Under the pieces are notes generated by a model, which did no database searches, was not told the DNA's origin, and was given only the letters and a program-made list of their open reading frames with translations. From positions 3,162,001 to 3,226,000 of the forward strand of contig NZ_JACCBD010000001.1 in NCBI RefSeq assembly GCF_013409595.1: DNA of 64,000 bases. Direction: 5' to 3'. Position 1 is the stretch's first letter. Each line of letters starts with the position of its first letter. This document shows positions 27,628-35,272 of this stretch, one piece after another. The stretch is from Leucobacter aridicollis (GTDB taxonomy: Bacteria; Actinomycetota; Actinomycetes; Actinomycetales; Microbacteriaceae). Position numbers and translations under genes: made by a program.

Positions 27628-28734
27628 CTAGGCGGCCGCCTTCTGCTTGGCGAGGTCGACGAACACTGCAGTGTTGAACGCGTAGGCGACGCGGACCTCT
27701 TCGATCATCCGCTGCTGCTCGTCCGCGCTGAGCGACGCCCCCAGGCTGTCGAGGCCGTCACGGTACGTCTCCTTGAACGCCTTCAGGTCGCCGAGGGCTT
27801 CGAAGTTGTAGAACTCGATGCCAGCGCCGTCGAAGCCGTGCTGGCGGGCGACGCGCTTCGCGATGATCTGGCCACCGGACAGGTCGCCGAGGTAGCGGGT
27901 GTAGTGATGCGCGACGATCCCGGCAAGCCAGCCCTCAGCGGCGACCTCGCGGATGCGGGCCGCGTACTCGGCGCTCGCGGGCACCGGGCGAATCTCGTCC
28001 CGCCAGTTCGCGCCGAGCAGGTGCTCGAGGTCAACCTCGAGGGTTCCGAGGCGCACCAGTGCCGCGGGGTGCAGGGCAGCGTGGGCGGGATCGGCGGAGA
28101 GCTGCTGTGCGGCTTCCTCCAGCGCCTCGTACATGAAGAAGTGCTGGGCGACGAGGTCGATGTAGTCCTGCTTCGTCGCGACACCACGCATGATGTCCTC
28201 CATGAAGTTCGCGCCCTCGCTGTCCGAGTGATCGGACCACGAGCTCTCGCGGATCACCCGCGAGAACGGCTTCGGGCCGTCGGACTCGGGCTCGGCCGCG
28301 TGCGGGTTCGCCCCGCCGTGCGCGTGCGGGTTCGCTCCGCCGTGGCCGTGCGGGTGCTCGCCGCCGTGACCGTGCGGGTGCTCGCCGTGGCCGTGGCCGC
28401 CGTGCTCGTGGCCGCCGGAGGGCTGGTGCTCGTCGCGGGCAGGCACGCCAAGCTTTGCGCAGGCAGCCTTGTACAGCTCGACCACCTGGCGGCGCACCTG
28501 GGGGCGCTCGGTGATCGGTGAGGTGGGCCATTCGACGCGCAGGTCGTGCTCGCCCTGTGCATCGGTCACGCGCCACATTCCGGCGTGCTCATCAAGTCCT
28601 ACCATCGTGCTCGCAGTCGCCTCCGGGTAGCCGAATGCCTTCGCGATGAGCAAACTGTCATCAACGTGGTCGTCATTCATGTGGCCCGTAACAGCAGAAA
28701 TCACTGCGGCATCAAAATTCATCACATCTTTCAT
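27628..28734 (-). CDS. DUF2470 / His-rich linker / heme oxygenase fusion protein
   Basis: A 368-residue protein with three parts. Residues 8-95 are a DUF2470 domain (VISAVTGHMNDDHVDDSLLI, the motif of HugZ-type heme utilisation proteins). Residues 103-146 are a linker with about 14 histidines in Gly-His-Pro repeats (GGEHPHGHGGEHPHGHGG). Residues 155-365 are a classical biliverdin-forming heme oxygenase: proximal H169 (SSWSDHSDSEG), MEDIMRGVATKQDYIDLVAQ, and the distal-helix GDLSGGQII (283-291). Role: heme cleavage for iron, releasing CO and biliverdin. The linker may bind iron or another metal. Divergent from a lipoprotein gene. No DtxR-type iron box was recognised upstream. Confidence 0.9.
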   Translation of the reverse strand: MKDVMNFDAAVISAVTGHMNDDHVDDSLLIAKAFGYPEATASTMVGLDEHAGMWRVTDAQGEHDLRVEWPTSPITERPQVRRQVVELYKAACAKLGVPARDEHQPSGGHEHGGHGHGEHPHGHGGEHPHGHGGANPHAHGGANPHAAEPESDGPKPFSRVIRESSWSDHSDSEGANFMEDIMRGVATKQDYIDLVAQHFFMYEALEEAAQQLSADPAHAALHPAALVRLGTLEVDLEHLLGANWRDEIRPVPASAEYAARIREVAAEGWLAGIVAHHYTRYLGDLSGGQIIAKRVARQHGFDGAGIEFYNFEALGDLKAFKETYRDGLDSLGASLSADEQQRMIEEVRVAYAFNTAVFVDLAKQKAAA

Positions 28735-28867
28735 TCTACGCTCTTGGCGCGTGCAATGAGACTGGGAGTTCCCCAGCGCCCGGCGGCGCTCAGCGACACC
28801 GAGACTCGCACGGAGTATCATCGAATTTCGTGCTCCCGCGCGCCCGCGGGTCGAGATTGGCGGTTTC

Positions 28868-30121
28868 GTGTTTTCAAGAGTCAAACGAGTTGGCCCGGTG
28901 GCGGCACTCAGCATGCTCGCTGTGGTCGGCCTCACCCTGACCGCCTGCACCAGCAGTGAAGCTGGTTCGGGAAACTCCGACCAGAACTCTGTGAGTCCCG
29001 AGCTCGCGGCTGCCGTCGACGATGCCGTCGCGAACGCACTGACGCTCAGCGGTTCGACCGAGGCTGTCGTCGGCGTCTGGCAGGGCGACGACAAGGCCTA
29101 CGTTCGTGGCTACGGTGAGGGCGTCACCGCTGCGACAACGTTCCGTGGGGCCCAGGCGTCGCAGCCCGTGATGTGCGCGCTGCTGCTCGACCTCGTTGGT
29201 AAGGATCAGCTCGCGCTCGGCCGCCAGGTGTCGAAGGATCTGCCCCGCCAGGCGGGCATCGCCGACATCACCTACGCGCAGCTCTGCGACCAGACTTCGG
29301 CGCTCGCGGACTTCAAGGGCGGCTTCACCGAGCGCTTCACGAACAACCCCACCCGCTCGTGGCCCGAGCAGGAGCTCATCGCGAACGGCCTCGCCCGCTC
29401 GCCGCTCGCCTGGCCGGGCAAGAACGTCTACATGTCGGACACGAACGCGGTGGTCCTCGACCGCGCGATCCGGCTCAACGAGAACCGCGACACGTACGAC
29501 CTGCTCCAGAGCCACGTGTTCGGGCCGACAGGCATGACGTCGACGTCGTACCCCGACAGCTTCTCGGAGACCGAGATTCCTGCCGGCAGCATGACGCCGC
29601 TCACCTACCCGAGCTCCGGCAACAAGCCCGTCTGCGATGCGGGTGTCACGGAGATCGAGGCACTCTCGCCGACGATGATCCGTGGCGCGGGCGCGACGCT
29701 CACCACGGTCACCGACCTGAAGGACTTCTACACCAAGTACCTCTCGGGCGGCTTCGGGGGCGAGAAGGCCGCGAAGCACGTGACCGAGTTCCAGCCGGCG
29801 AAGAACCCGGAGCGCGACGAAGAGGGCAACCCCAAGGAGGAGCCGGACACCGCCGGCACCCAGATCGGCTTCGGCATCGAGAAGGTCGGGCCACTGCAGG
29901 GTCGCGCTGGCGCGATGACCGGTTCGCTCACCGCGGCATACGCGGACCCCGCGACGGGGCTCACCGTCGTCGTCGCGTTGAACAACTCGTCAGCTGGCGC
30001 AGCGTTCTCGCAGGCGCTCGCGTTCCAGCTCGCGGCGCTGTCGGGCGCCGAGCTCCCGTGGTCGGCGGAGGATCAGGGCGGCCGCCTCTCCGAGCTCGCC
30101 GTCTGCCAGCCAGAGGGATAG
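28868..30121 (+). CDS. Beta-lactamase/PBP-fold lipoprotein lacking the SxxK lysine
   Basis: Exported lipoprotein, 417 residues; lipobox LTLTAC with Cys27. The body has the layout of serine hydrolases related to DD-carboxypeptidases: the stretch FRGAQASQPVMCALLLDLVG is where SxxK should be, but S98 is followed by QPV, so the general-base lysine is missing. Motif 2 is YMSDTN (Y188-N193), and the third motif reads RAGAMTGSLTAAY in place of HTG. It therefore may be an enzymatically inactive wall-binding or substrate-binding relative. GTG start. Followed by a terminator and a tRNA gene. Confidence 0.8.
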   Translation: MFSRVKRVGPVAALSMLAVVGLTLTACTSSEAGSGNSDQNSVSPELAAAVDDAVANALTLSGSTEAVVGVWQGDDKAYVRGYGEGVTAATTFRGAQASQPVMCALLLDLVGKDQLALGRQVSKDLPRQAGIADITYAQLCDQTSALADFKGGFTERFTNNPTRSWPEQELIANGLARSPLAWPGKNVYMSDTNAVVLDRAIRLNENRDTYDLLQSHVFGPTGMTSTSYPDSFSETEIPAGSMTPLTYPSSGNKPVCDAGVTEIEALSPTMIRGAGATLTTVTDLKDFYTKYLSGGFGGEKAAKHVTEFQPAKNPERDEEGNPKEEPDTAGTQIGFGIEKVGPLQGRAGAMTGSLTAAYADPATGLTVVVALNNSSAGAAFSQALAFQLAALSGAELPWSAEDQGGRLSELAVCQPEG

Positions 30122-30128
30122 TTCCGAC

Positions 30129-30164
30129 CCGGAGTGTCGCCTCGGTGGCGAAGCGGCACTCCGG
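30129..30164 (+). terminator. Terminator after the PBP-fold lipoprotein
   Basis: CCGGAGTG (30129-30136) pairs with CACTCCGG (30157-30164); the interior can extend through GCCTCG/CGAaGC. It starts 8 bases after the stop and is followed by ATTCTG. Confidence 0.7.
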
Positions 30165-30214
30165 ATTCTGCTACGCTCATATCCGTCGGGCTTTTCGCCC
30201 GGTTTGCCCCACCC

Positions 30215-30288
30215 GGGGCCGTCGTCTAATGGTAAGACATCAGCTTCCCAAGCTGAGAACGCGGGTTCGATTCCCGTCGGCCCCTCCA
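30215..30288 (+). tRNA. tRNA-Gly (anticodon CCC)
   Basis: Full cloverleaf: 7-bp acceptor GGGGCCG/CGGCCCC, D arm GTCT/AGAC with loop AATGGTA, anticodon stem TCAGC/GCTGA with loop TTCCCAA (anticodon CCC at 30247-30249), T arm GCGGG/CCCGT with loop TTCGATT, discriminator T and encoded CCA (30286-30288). It reads the GGG codon. Confidence 0.97.
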
Positions 30289-30376
30289 GTTCTTCGTTTC
30301 GTGCGGTGCCCGGCCACTGCGGCCGGCGTCGCCGCTGTCCCGGTCTGGTTCGGTCCAGAGCGCTACACTTGGCGCC

Positions 30377-30892
30377 ATGCATCCCCGGCACGGCACCTTC
30401 GCCACCTCCCTCGGAGAGCTGCTGTTCGTCGCCGAGGGCGGCGCCTTGACGGGCATCTACTTCCCGGAGCATCGCTACCCGCCAGACCCCGACTCGATCG
30501 GTGAGGATCTCGGGTCGGAGCCTGGCGATTCCGTACTCGCGGAGGCGGCGCGCCAGCTACGGGACTACCTCGCCGGAGAGCGCACCGGGTTCGACATTGC
30601 GCTCGCGCCGCGGGGCGACGACTTCTCGCAGCAGGTGTGGACGATGCTGCAGCAGATCCCGTACGGCGCCACAACAACATACGGCGAGCTCGCGGTTGCC
30701 CTCGGAAACCGTGCGCTCGCGCAGCGCGTCGGGCAGGCCGTCGGGCACAATCCGGTCAGCGTCGTGATCCCATGCCACCGCGTCCTCGGAGCCGACGGCT
30801 CACTCACCGGGTTCGCCGGTGGGCTCGACCGGAAGCGTGCGCTGCTCCAGCTTGAGGAGCCTGACGCCGCAACTGCCGGACGACTTTTCTAG
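30377..30892 (+). CDS. ogt: Methylated-DNA-[protein]-cysteine S-methyltransferase
   Basis: Suicide DNA-repair protein (171 residues) that moves the alkyl group of O6-methylguanine to its own cysteine. The active-site motif VVIPCHRVLG holds C133; the helix-turn-helix QVWTMLQQIPYGATTTYGEL binds DNA, and the GLDRKRALLQLE tail matches. The N-terminal domain is short, as in Ogt, and has no Ada domain. Its 3' end overlaps the convergent RNA methylase gene by 4 bases. Confidence 0.95.
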   Translation: MHPRHGTFATSLGELLFVAEGGALTGIYFPEHRYPPDPDSIGEDLGSEPGDSVLAEAARQLRDYLAGERTGFDIALAPRGDDFSQQVWTMLQQIPYGATTTYGELAVALGNRALAQRVGQAVGHNPVSVVIPCHRVLGADGSLTGFAGGLDRKRALLQLEEPDAATAGRLF

Positions 30893-31557
30893 CTCGCGCG
30901 CGGCACCTGGGCCGACCGGGCCGTCACCCAGGAGTACATCGCAACGGCCGCGGCGGCAGAGGCGTTGATCGAGCGCGTCGAGCCGTACTGGGTGATCTCG
31001 ACGACCGCCTCGGCCGCCGCAATCGCCTCGTCCGAGAGGCCGGGGCCCTCCTGCCCGAAGAGCATCACGCAGCGCTCGGGCCAGTCGAAGGTCTCCATCG
31101 GCACGCAGCCGGGGACGTTGTCGATCGCGATGATCGGGAGCCCCTCGTCTCGAGCCCACGCCACGAGGGCGGCAATGTCCTCGCGGTGCTCGACGTGCTG
31201 GTAGCGGTCAGTCACCATGGCCCCGCGCTTGTTCCATCGGCGCCGACCGACGATCTGGACGCTGTCGGCGGCGAACGCGTTTGCGCTGCGCACGATCGAG
31301 CCGATATTCATGTCGTGCTGCCAGTTCTCGATCGCCACGTGGAACGGGTGCCGTTGCTCGTCGAGGTCGGCGACGATCGCTTCCATCCGCCAGTAGCGGT
31401 AACGGTCGACGACGTTGCGGCTGTCGCCGCGCTCGAGCAGCTCCGGGTCGTAGCGCTCCTCGGTGGGCCACGCCTCGCGCCCACCCGGCCAGGGGCCGAC
31501 GCCCGCAGTGGTTCGCTCGGGGTGGGTCTCGGCGTCAGGCAGTGGGGTCTCGCTCAC
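30889..31557 (-). CDS. TrmH/SpoU-family RNA 2'-O-methyltransferase
   Basis: SPOUT methylase of 222 residues. SpoU motif 1 is HDMNIGSIVRSANAFAADSV, motif 2 MLFGQEGPGLSDEAIAAAE and motif 3 QYGSTRSINASAAAAVAMY. The N-terminal 50 residues are acidic and Pro-rich. GTG start at 31557. The target RNA (tRNA Gm18 or an rRNA site) cannot be decided from sequence. Confidence 0.9.
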   Translation of the reverse strand: MSETPLPDAETHPERTTAGVGPWPGGREAWPTEERYDPELLERGDSRNVVDRYRYWRMEAIVADLDEQRHPFHVAIENWQHDMNIGSIVRSANAFAADSVQIVGRRRWNKRGAMVTDRYQHVEHREDIAALVAWARDEGLPIIAIDNVPGCVPMETFDWPERCVMLFGQEGPGLSDEAIAAAEAVVEITQYGSTRSINASAAAAVAMYSWVTARSAQVPRAS

Positions 31558-31625
31558 TCACCCATTCTCCCAGGCTCGCGTTGGCTCGGTTCACGGCGAT
31601 CCCGGGCGGCGTGGCTGTCCTCGTA

Positions 31626-32795
31626 CTAGCGCGCCTGGAGGGCCTCGCCCATCCGCTTGATCGCCTCGCGCATGAGCGGGCGTGGCATCGCGAAGATGAA
31701 GCGCGCGCTCCCCACGCCGACGGCGCCGCACGCGCTGCCATCCGTGAGTCCGACTCCAGCGTGCTCCCTGAAGAAATCTGCAGGGTTCTCAAGCCCGGTC
31801 TCACGGAAGTCGAGCCAGCCGACGTACGTCGCCTCCGGCACCGTCAGCTTCACTCCCGGAAGGTGCTTGGCGACGAGGTCGACAAGCTCGTCGCGGTTGC
31901 CCTGTAGGTAGCTCAGCACCTCGCCGAGCCACTCATCGCCGTGCTCGAACGCGGCGGCGCTGCCGACAAGCCCAAGGGTGGCAGTCCCGCGGCCGGCCCA
32001 GTGACCGATCTCGTCCATCGTCTCCTGGTCCGCAGCGTTCGACACGACGAGCTGCGCGCACTTGAGACCAGGCAGGTTCCACGCCTTCGACGCCGCGGTC
32101 GCGGTGATCGTGTGCCCGGCGGCAACCTCGCCAATCGTCGCGTACGAGACGAGCTCGTTGCCCTCGAACACGAGTGGCGCCCAAATCTCGTCGGAGAACA
32201 CGCGACCGCCGTTGCGGTCGACGAGCTCGCTGATGGCTTCGAGCTCCGCGCGCGTGAACACTCGGCCGATCGGGTTGAACGGGTTACACAGCACAAGGAT
32301 GCGACCGCCGGCGTCGAACGCGTCCTGCAGCGCCTCGATGTCGAACCGCCAGACGCCATCGTCCTCACGCAGCGGCACCTCGATCACCTCGCGCCCGAGC
32401 GTCTCGGGAACCGACAGGAACGGCATGTATGACGGCGTGGGGACGATGATCTTCGAGCCGGGCTCCGAGAATTTCGCGATCGCGATCTCATAGGCCGTGA
32501 TGACGTCGGGGACGGGGAAGACCTGCTCAGCGGTCACAGACCAGCCGTGCAGCCTGCGCAGCCTGGCAGCCGTCGCCTCCTGCAGCTGCGCCTTGTACTT
32601 CGGCGGCGTGTAGCCAAACGCGCCCTCGTCGACGGCGGCGTGCAGCGCCTCCTTGATGACGGGCGCAACCCCGAAGTCCATTTCGGCGATGAACGCACCC
32701 ATGACCGCCGGGTCCGCCCACTTCGTCCCGCCAATCTGTCGCAGGTCCTCTGCGGTCGTCGCGTCAACGGTCGCGGCAAATGACTCAGTACTCAT
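31626..32795 (-). CDS. PLP-dependent C-S lyase/aminotransferase, MalY/PatB family
   Basis: Fold-type I PLP enzyme, 389 residues, likely a cystathionine beta-lyase. Features are GTKWADPAVMGAFIAEMDF (family N-terminus), FGYTPPKYKAQLQEA, LCNPFNPIGRVFTRAEL, the cofactor aspartate in VFSDEIWAPLVFEG, and the PLP lysine K237 in ATAASKAWNLPGLK. ATG at 32795 with GGAAGGA 9 bases upstream is used; a GTG at 32813 would overlap that ribosome site. Relatives cleave cystathionine or cysteine conjugates and can act as aminotransferases. Confidence 0.88.
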   Translation of the reverse strand: MSTESFAATVDATTAEDLRQIGGTKWADPAVMGAFIAEMDFGVAPVIKEALHAAVDEGAFGYTPPKYKAQLQEATAARLRRLHGWSVTAEQVFPVPDVITAYEIAIAKFSEPGSKIIVPTPSYMPFLSVPETLGREVIEVPLREDDGVWRFDIEALQDAFDAGGRILVLCNPFNPIGRVFTRAELEAISELVDRNGGRVFSDEIWAPLVFEGNELVSYATIGEVAAGHTITATAASKAWNLPGLKCAQLVVSNAADQETMDEIGHWAGRGTATLGLVGSAAAFEHGDEWLGEVLSYLQGNRDELVDLVAKHLPGVKLTVPEATYVGWLDFRETGLENPADFFREHAGVGLTDGSACGAVGVGSARFIFAMPRPLMREAIKRMGEALQAR

Positions 32796-32939
32796 CGCGG
32801 TGTGTCCTTCCACGGGCTCGGCAGCGTTGCCTCCATTCTGTCTGATGCGGGTGTGCAGGCGCCTCGACTGTTACGCCACGTTGAGCACGACCCGATGCGG
32901 TCGGCCCGACCGGGGAGCCGAGATTTCCGAGACTTGTTC

Positions 32940-32968
32940 TTGACACCGGGCGAAACGCCCGCTTAACT
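32940..32968 (+). promoter_or_regulatory. Consensus promoter with a palindrome in the spacer (leaderless start)
   Basis: TTGACA (32940-32945), a 17-base spacer and TTAACT (32963-32968). The expected start site is 7 bases on, at or beside the A of the ATG at 32976, so the transcript should be leaderless. The spacer contains CGGGCGAAACGCCCG (32947-32961), a perfect 6-bp inverted repeat with a 3-base centre, a likely operator. Confidence 0.65.
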
Positions 32969-32975
32969 TAGCGTC

Positions 32976-33080
32976 ATGCATACTTTCGTTCGCACCCAGT
33001 CCGCCTCCGAGGTGAACTTTGGGATGACCGGCATGATGATGTCCGGTCGCGACGGTATGTGCTGCCGAATGTGCAAGTAG
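32976..33080 (+). CDS. 34-residue Met/Cys-rich leaderless peptide (putative leader peptide)
   Basis: Too short for routine gene finding. The peptide runs MHTFVRTQSASEVNFG, then MTGMMMSGRDGMCCRMCK and stop. The second half has seven Met or Cys clusters: MTGMMM and MCCRMCK. There is no ribosome site because the promoter start coincides with the ATG. Tandem Cys codons in a leaderless upstream reading frame resemble the mycobacterial poly-cysteine attenuators, in which slow Cys decoding changes expression of downstream genes. A direct metal-binding role (Cu, Zn) through Met/Cys is an alternative. The 144 bases to the next gene could hold an attenuator, though I did not find a clear terminator there. 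Confidence 0.6.
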   Translation: MHTFVRTQSASEVNFGMTGMMMSGRDGMCCRMCK

Positions 33081-33224
33081 CCGACACACACGACTCCACC
33101 ATTTCTGGCGCCCACTCTGTTCGGGCCGCGCGGTCCTTCTGATCGCGACGTCTGCCCCACTTGGGATGCCGCACCCATTCGCAGCAATGCTCCGCCTCGG
33201 GGCACACCAAAGGACTTCATCATC

Positions 33225-33902
33225 ATGGCTCTCACCGCCGCTCTCCCCACCCAGCAGCCCACCACCTCGCCCGCCGCTCACCAGCGCGCCACGACGGAGA
33301 ACGAGGTTCGCGGTTTCGCGCTCTACGTTGGCCTCTCCGAGGACAAGCTGAACTCCTCCGATCCTTCGATCGGCGCAGTCGTCAACGAGATCAAGCGCCT
33401 CGTCGCGCAGCTCGCCCCGAACGCCGAGACCTATGCGGCCGTCGCCCTCGCCCCTGAGGGCACCGGCGGCCGCGACGTCGACGTCGTCCGCCTCGCGCTC
33501 GGCGATCCTGCTGCCGCACACGCGCACCGCAAGCCGCAGCCCACTTCGAACGCAGACCGCGCGGCAAGCGGCGTCGTGCTCGACCTGTCGCGCAAGCGCG
33601 TGCTGCTCGACAACGTCCCGGCGAACCTCACCTTCCGCGAGTTCGAGCTGCTCCAGTTCCTTGTGCTGCGCGAGGGCCGTACTGTCGGTCGCGACGAGAT
33701 CATCGACACCCTCTGGGCAGACGCCGAGGGCGAGGAGATTCCGAGCGCCCGCACGATCGACGTGCACGTGCGCCGCCTGCGGGTCAAGCTCGCTCACTAC
33801 CAGGACATCGTGCGGACGGTGCGCGGCACCGGCTACCGCTTTGACCGCCACGCTGACGTCTCGATCCTCCCCGCGTCGTCGCCGAGCCCAGATTTCATCT
33901 AG
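33225..33902 (+). CDS. Winged helix-turn-helix protein (OmpR-type DNA-binding domain, no receiver)
   Basis: A 225-residue protein. The C-terminal part (about 112-210) is a Trans_reg_C winged helix: GVVLDLSRKRVLLDNVPANL, then LTFREFELLQFLVLREGRTV, the recognition helix RTIDVHVRRLRVKL and the wing VRGTGYRFD. The N-terminal 110 residues are not a receiver: no phospho-Asp pocket is seen. They contain a short helical/beta segment (GFALYVGLSEDKLNSSDPS). The ATG has AAGGA 10 bases upstream. It lies 144 bases downstream of the leaderless mini-gene and probably shares its promoter. It may be an orphan regulator that senses a ligand or relies on expression level. Confidence 0.85.
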   Translation: MALTAALPTQQPTTSPAAHQRATTENEVRGFALYVGLSEDKLNSSDPSIGAVVNEIKRLVAQLAPNAETYAAVALAPEGTGGRDVDVVRLALGDPAAAHAHRKPQPTSNADRAASGVVLDLSRKRVLLDNVPANLTFREFELLQFLVLREGRTVGRDEIIDTLWADAEGEEIPSARTIDVHVRRLRVKLAHYQDIVRTVRGTGYRFDRHADVSILPASSPSPDFI

Positions 33903-34006
33903 GCCAGGCACAGGGTTCGCTGTAGTCTCGAAGTACCGCATTGTGAGTCGTCGACTGACGACGCACTGACTCGTGCGCACGCAGCAACACGAAGGAGAAG
34001 GCTCCG

Positions 34007-34738
34007 ATGACTACGCTTCCCCCTGAAGACAACGAGCAGGTGACAGGCACCCCGGGCGACGCGTCGCCCACGCCACCGGCCGACCCGTCGGTTCCCGCTG
34101 CCGCGCCCGAGGCGCCTAACGCTCAGCAGCCGGCGCCCCCGACGGGCGTTCCGCAGCAGCCCGCGGCGCCACAGCCCGGCGCTCCGACGCCACCTCCCGG
34201 CTACGGCGCTCCGCAGCAGCCGCAGTACGGGGCACCGGGACAGCCGCAGTACGGCGCACCCCAGCCGCCGCAGTACGGCGCACCGCAGCAGCCCGGATAC
34301 GGCGCGCAGCCGGGGTATGGTGCGCCACAGCAGCCCGGATACGGGGCTCCCCAGCAGCCCGGATATGGCCAGCCGCACGGCTACTACCAGCCGCAGCAGG
34401 GGCAGCCGGATCCGCTGCCGAACCTCACGGCGAGCTACTGGCTCTCGGTGTTCTTCCTGTTCATTCCGGCGCTCATCTTTTACCTCATCGAGAGCCCCCG
34501 CGCGACGCCGCAGGTGCGCGCACTGCACGCCGCGAACCTGAACTTCTCGCTGCTGCGCTCAGCGCTGTTCGTGCTGGGCTGGATCCTGACGATCGTTCCG
34601 ATTCTCGGACCGATGCTCCTCGGTCTCGCGCACCTCGCGGGCTTCATCTTCCACATCATGGCTGCGGCAAAGCTCAACGACACCTACCGCCGCGGCGGCG
34701 GGGACCCGTTCCTCTTCAACATTCCGATGGTGAAGTAG
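34007..34738 (+). CDS. DUF4870-like membrane protein with a Gln/Pro/Gly/Tyr repeat tail
   Basis: Length 243. Residues 1-140 are disordered: an acidic start, then roughly nine imperfect repeats of YGAPQQP (for example PQYGAPQQPGYGAQ). Residues 140-243 hold three membrane helices (YWLSVFFLFIPALIFYLI, LLRSALFVLGWILTIVP, MLLGLAHLAGFIFHIMAAA) matching the DUF4870 pattern. Such proteins in actinobacteria often accompany the cell envelope or division machinery, but the function is unknown. AAGGAGAAGG precedes the ATG. Convergent with a small membrane protein gene. Confidence 0.8.
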   Translation: MTTLPPEDNEQVTGTPGDASPTPPADPSVPAAAPEAPNAQQPAPPTGVPQQPAAPQPGAPTPPPGYGAPQQPQYGAPGQPQYGAPQPPQYGAPQQPGYGAQPGYGAPQQPGYGAPQQPGYGQPHGYYQPQQGQPDPLPNLTASYWLSVFFLFIPALIFYLIESPRATPQVRALHAANLNFSLLRSALFVLGWILTIVPILGPMLLGLAHLAGFIFHIMAAAKLNDTYRRGGGDPFLFNIPMVK

Positions 34739-34752
34739 CGCACGGCGCACAC

Positions 34753-34798
34753 GCGCCGAAGGGGTGGGCGAGCTGCGGCTCGCCCGCCCCTTCGGCGT
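34753..34798. terminator. Bidirectional terminator between two convergent genes
   Basis: A 21-bp stem with one G-T type mismatch (34753-34773 with 34778-34798) and a TGCG loop. It begins 15 bases after the plus-strand stop and touches the stop of the minus-strand gene. Confidence 0.85.
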
Positions 34799-35167
34799 TC
34801 ACGCGTCGGTGAGGCCGGGGCCGGTCGTCCCGGCGCGCTTCGCGGCGCGGCTTGCGCGCCAGGCGTTCCAGCGTTCCCAGAATCGCGCGAGCGCGCGCCT
34901 GAGCCACCCGAGCATGCGCCGCGCCCAGTGGTACTCGGAGCCGAGCACCGTGAGGCCGAGGAACACGATCAGCCACCCGGGACCCGGCAGCGGCACGAGG
35001 ATGAGTCCGATGATCACGATGAGCCCGCCGAGCACCGTGATGACGACCCGATAGAGCGCGTCAAGCCACGGATACTTGCGGATTGCAACGCGCCAGCGCG
35101 CCATAAACCTGCCGATGGGCTTGCCCAATCGCCTGGCCTTGTCGGCGTCGTCTTCTGGTCTCGTCAC
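34799..35167 (-). CDS. PGPGW-motif small membrane protein (TIGR02611 type)
   Basis: A 122-residue protein with two adjacent helices containing LYRVVITVLGGLIVIIGLIL and the hallmark VPLPGPGWLIVFLGLTVLGS. The C-terminal half is a basic amphipathic segment (RRMLGWLRRALARFWERW). This family is widespread in actinobacteria and of unknown function. GTG start. Confidence 0.85.
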   Translation of the reverse strand: MTRPEDDADKARRLGKPIGRFMARWRVAIRKYPWLDALYRVVITVLGGLIVIIGLILVPLPGPGWLIVFLGLTVLGSEYHWARRMLGWLRRALARFWERWNAWRASRAAKRAGTTGPGLTDA

Positions 35168-35272
35168 AGTGTTGAGCGTATGCGTTTCGGCTGGAAAAAT
35201 CCCTGTGTTTCGGGGTTCGATCAGGGTCGTCTCAGGGGCGCCTCAGGGCCTCCCCACCGCCGCACGGGCACG

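Noticed and set aside
28735..28867. DtxR/IdeR iron box upstream of the heme oxygenase fusion
   Set aside because: No TTAGGNTAGNCTAACCTAA-like sequence; iron control may be indirect or absent.
33081..33224. Transcription attenuator between the mini-gene and the winged-helix gene
   Set aside because: I searched for a GC stem with T-run and alternative pairing and saw none that I could defend, so it is not listed as a feature.
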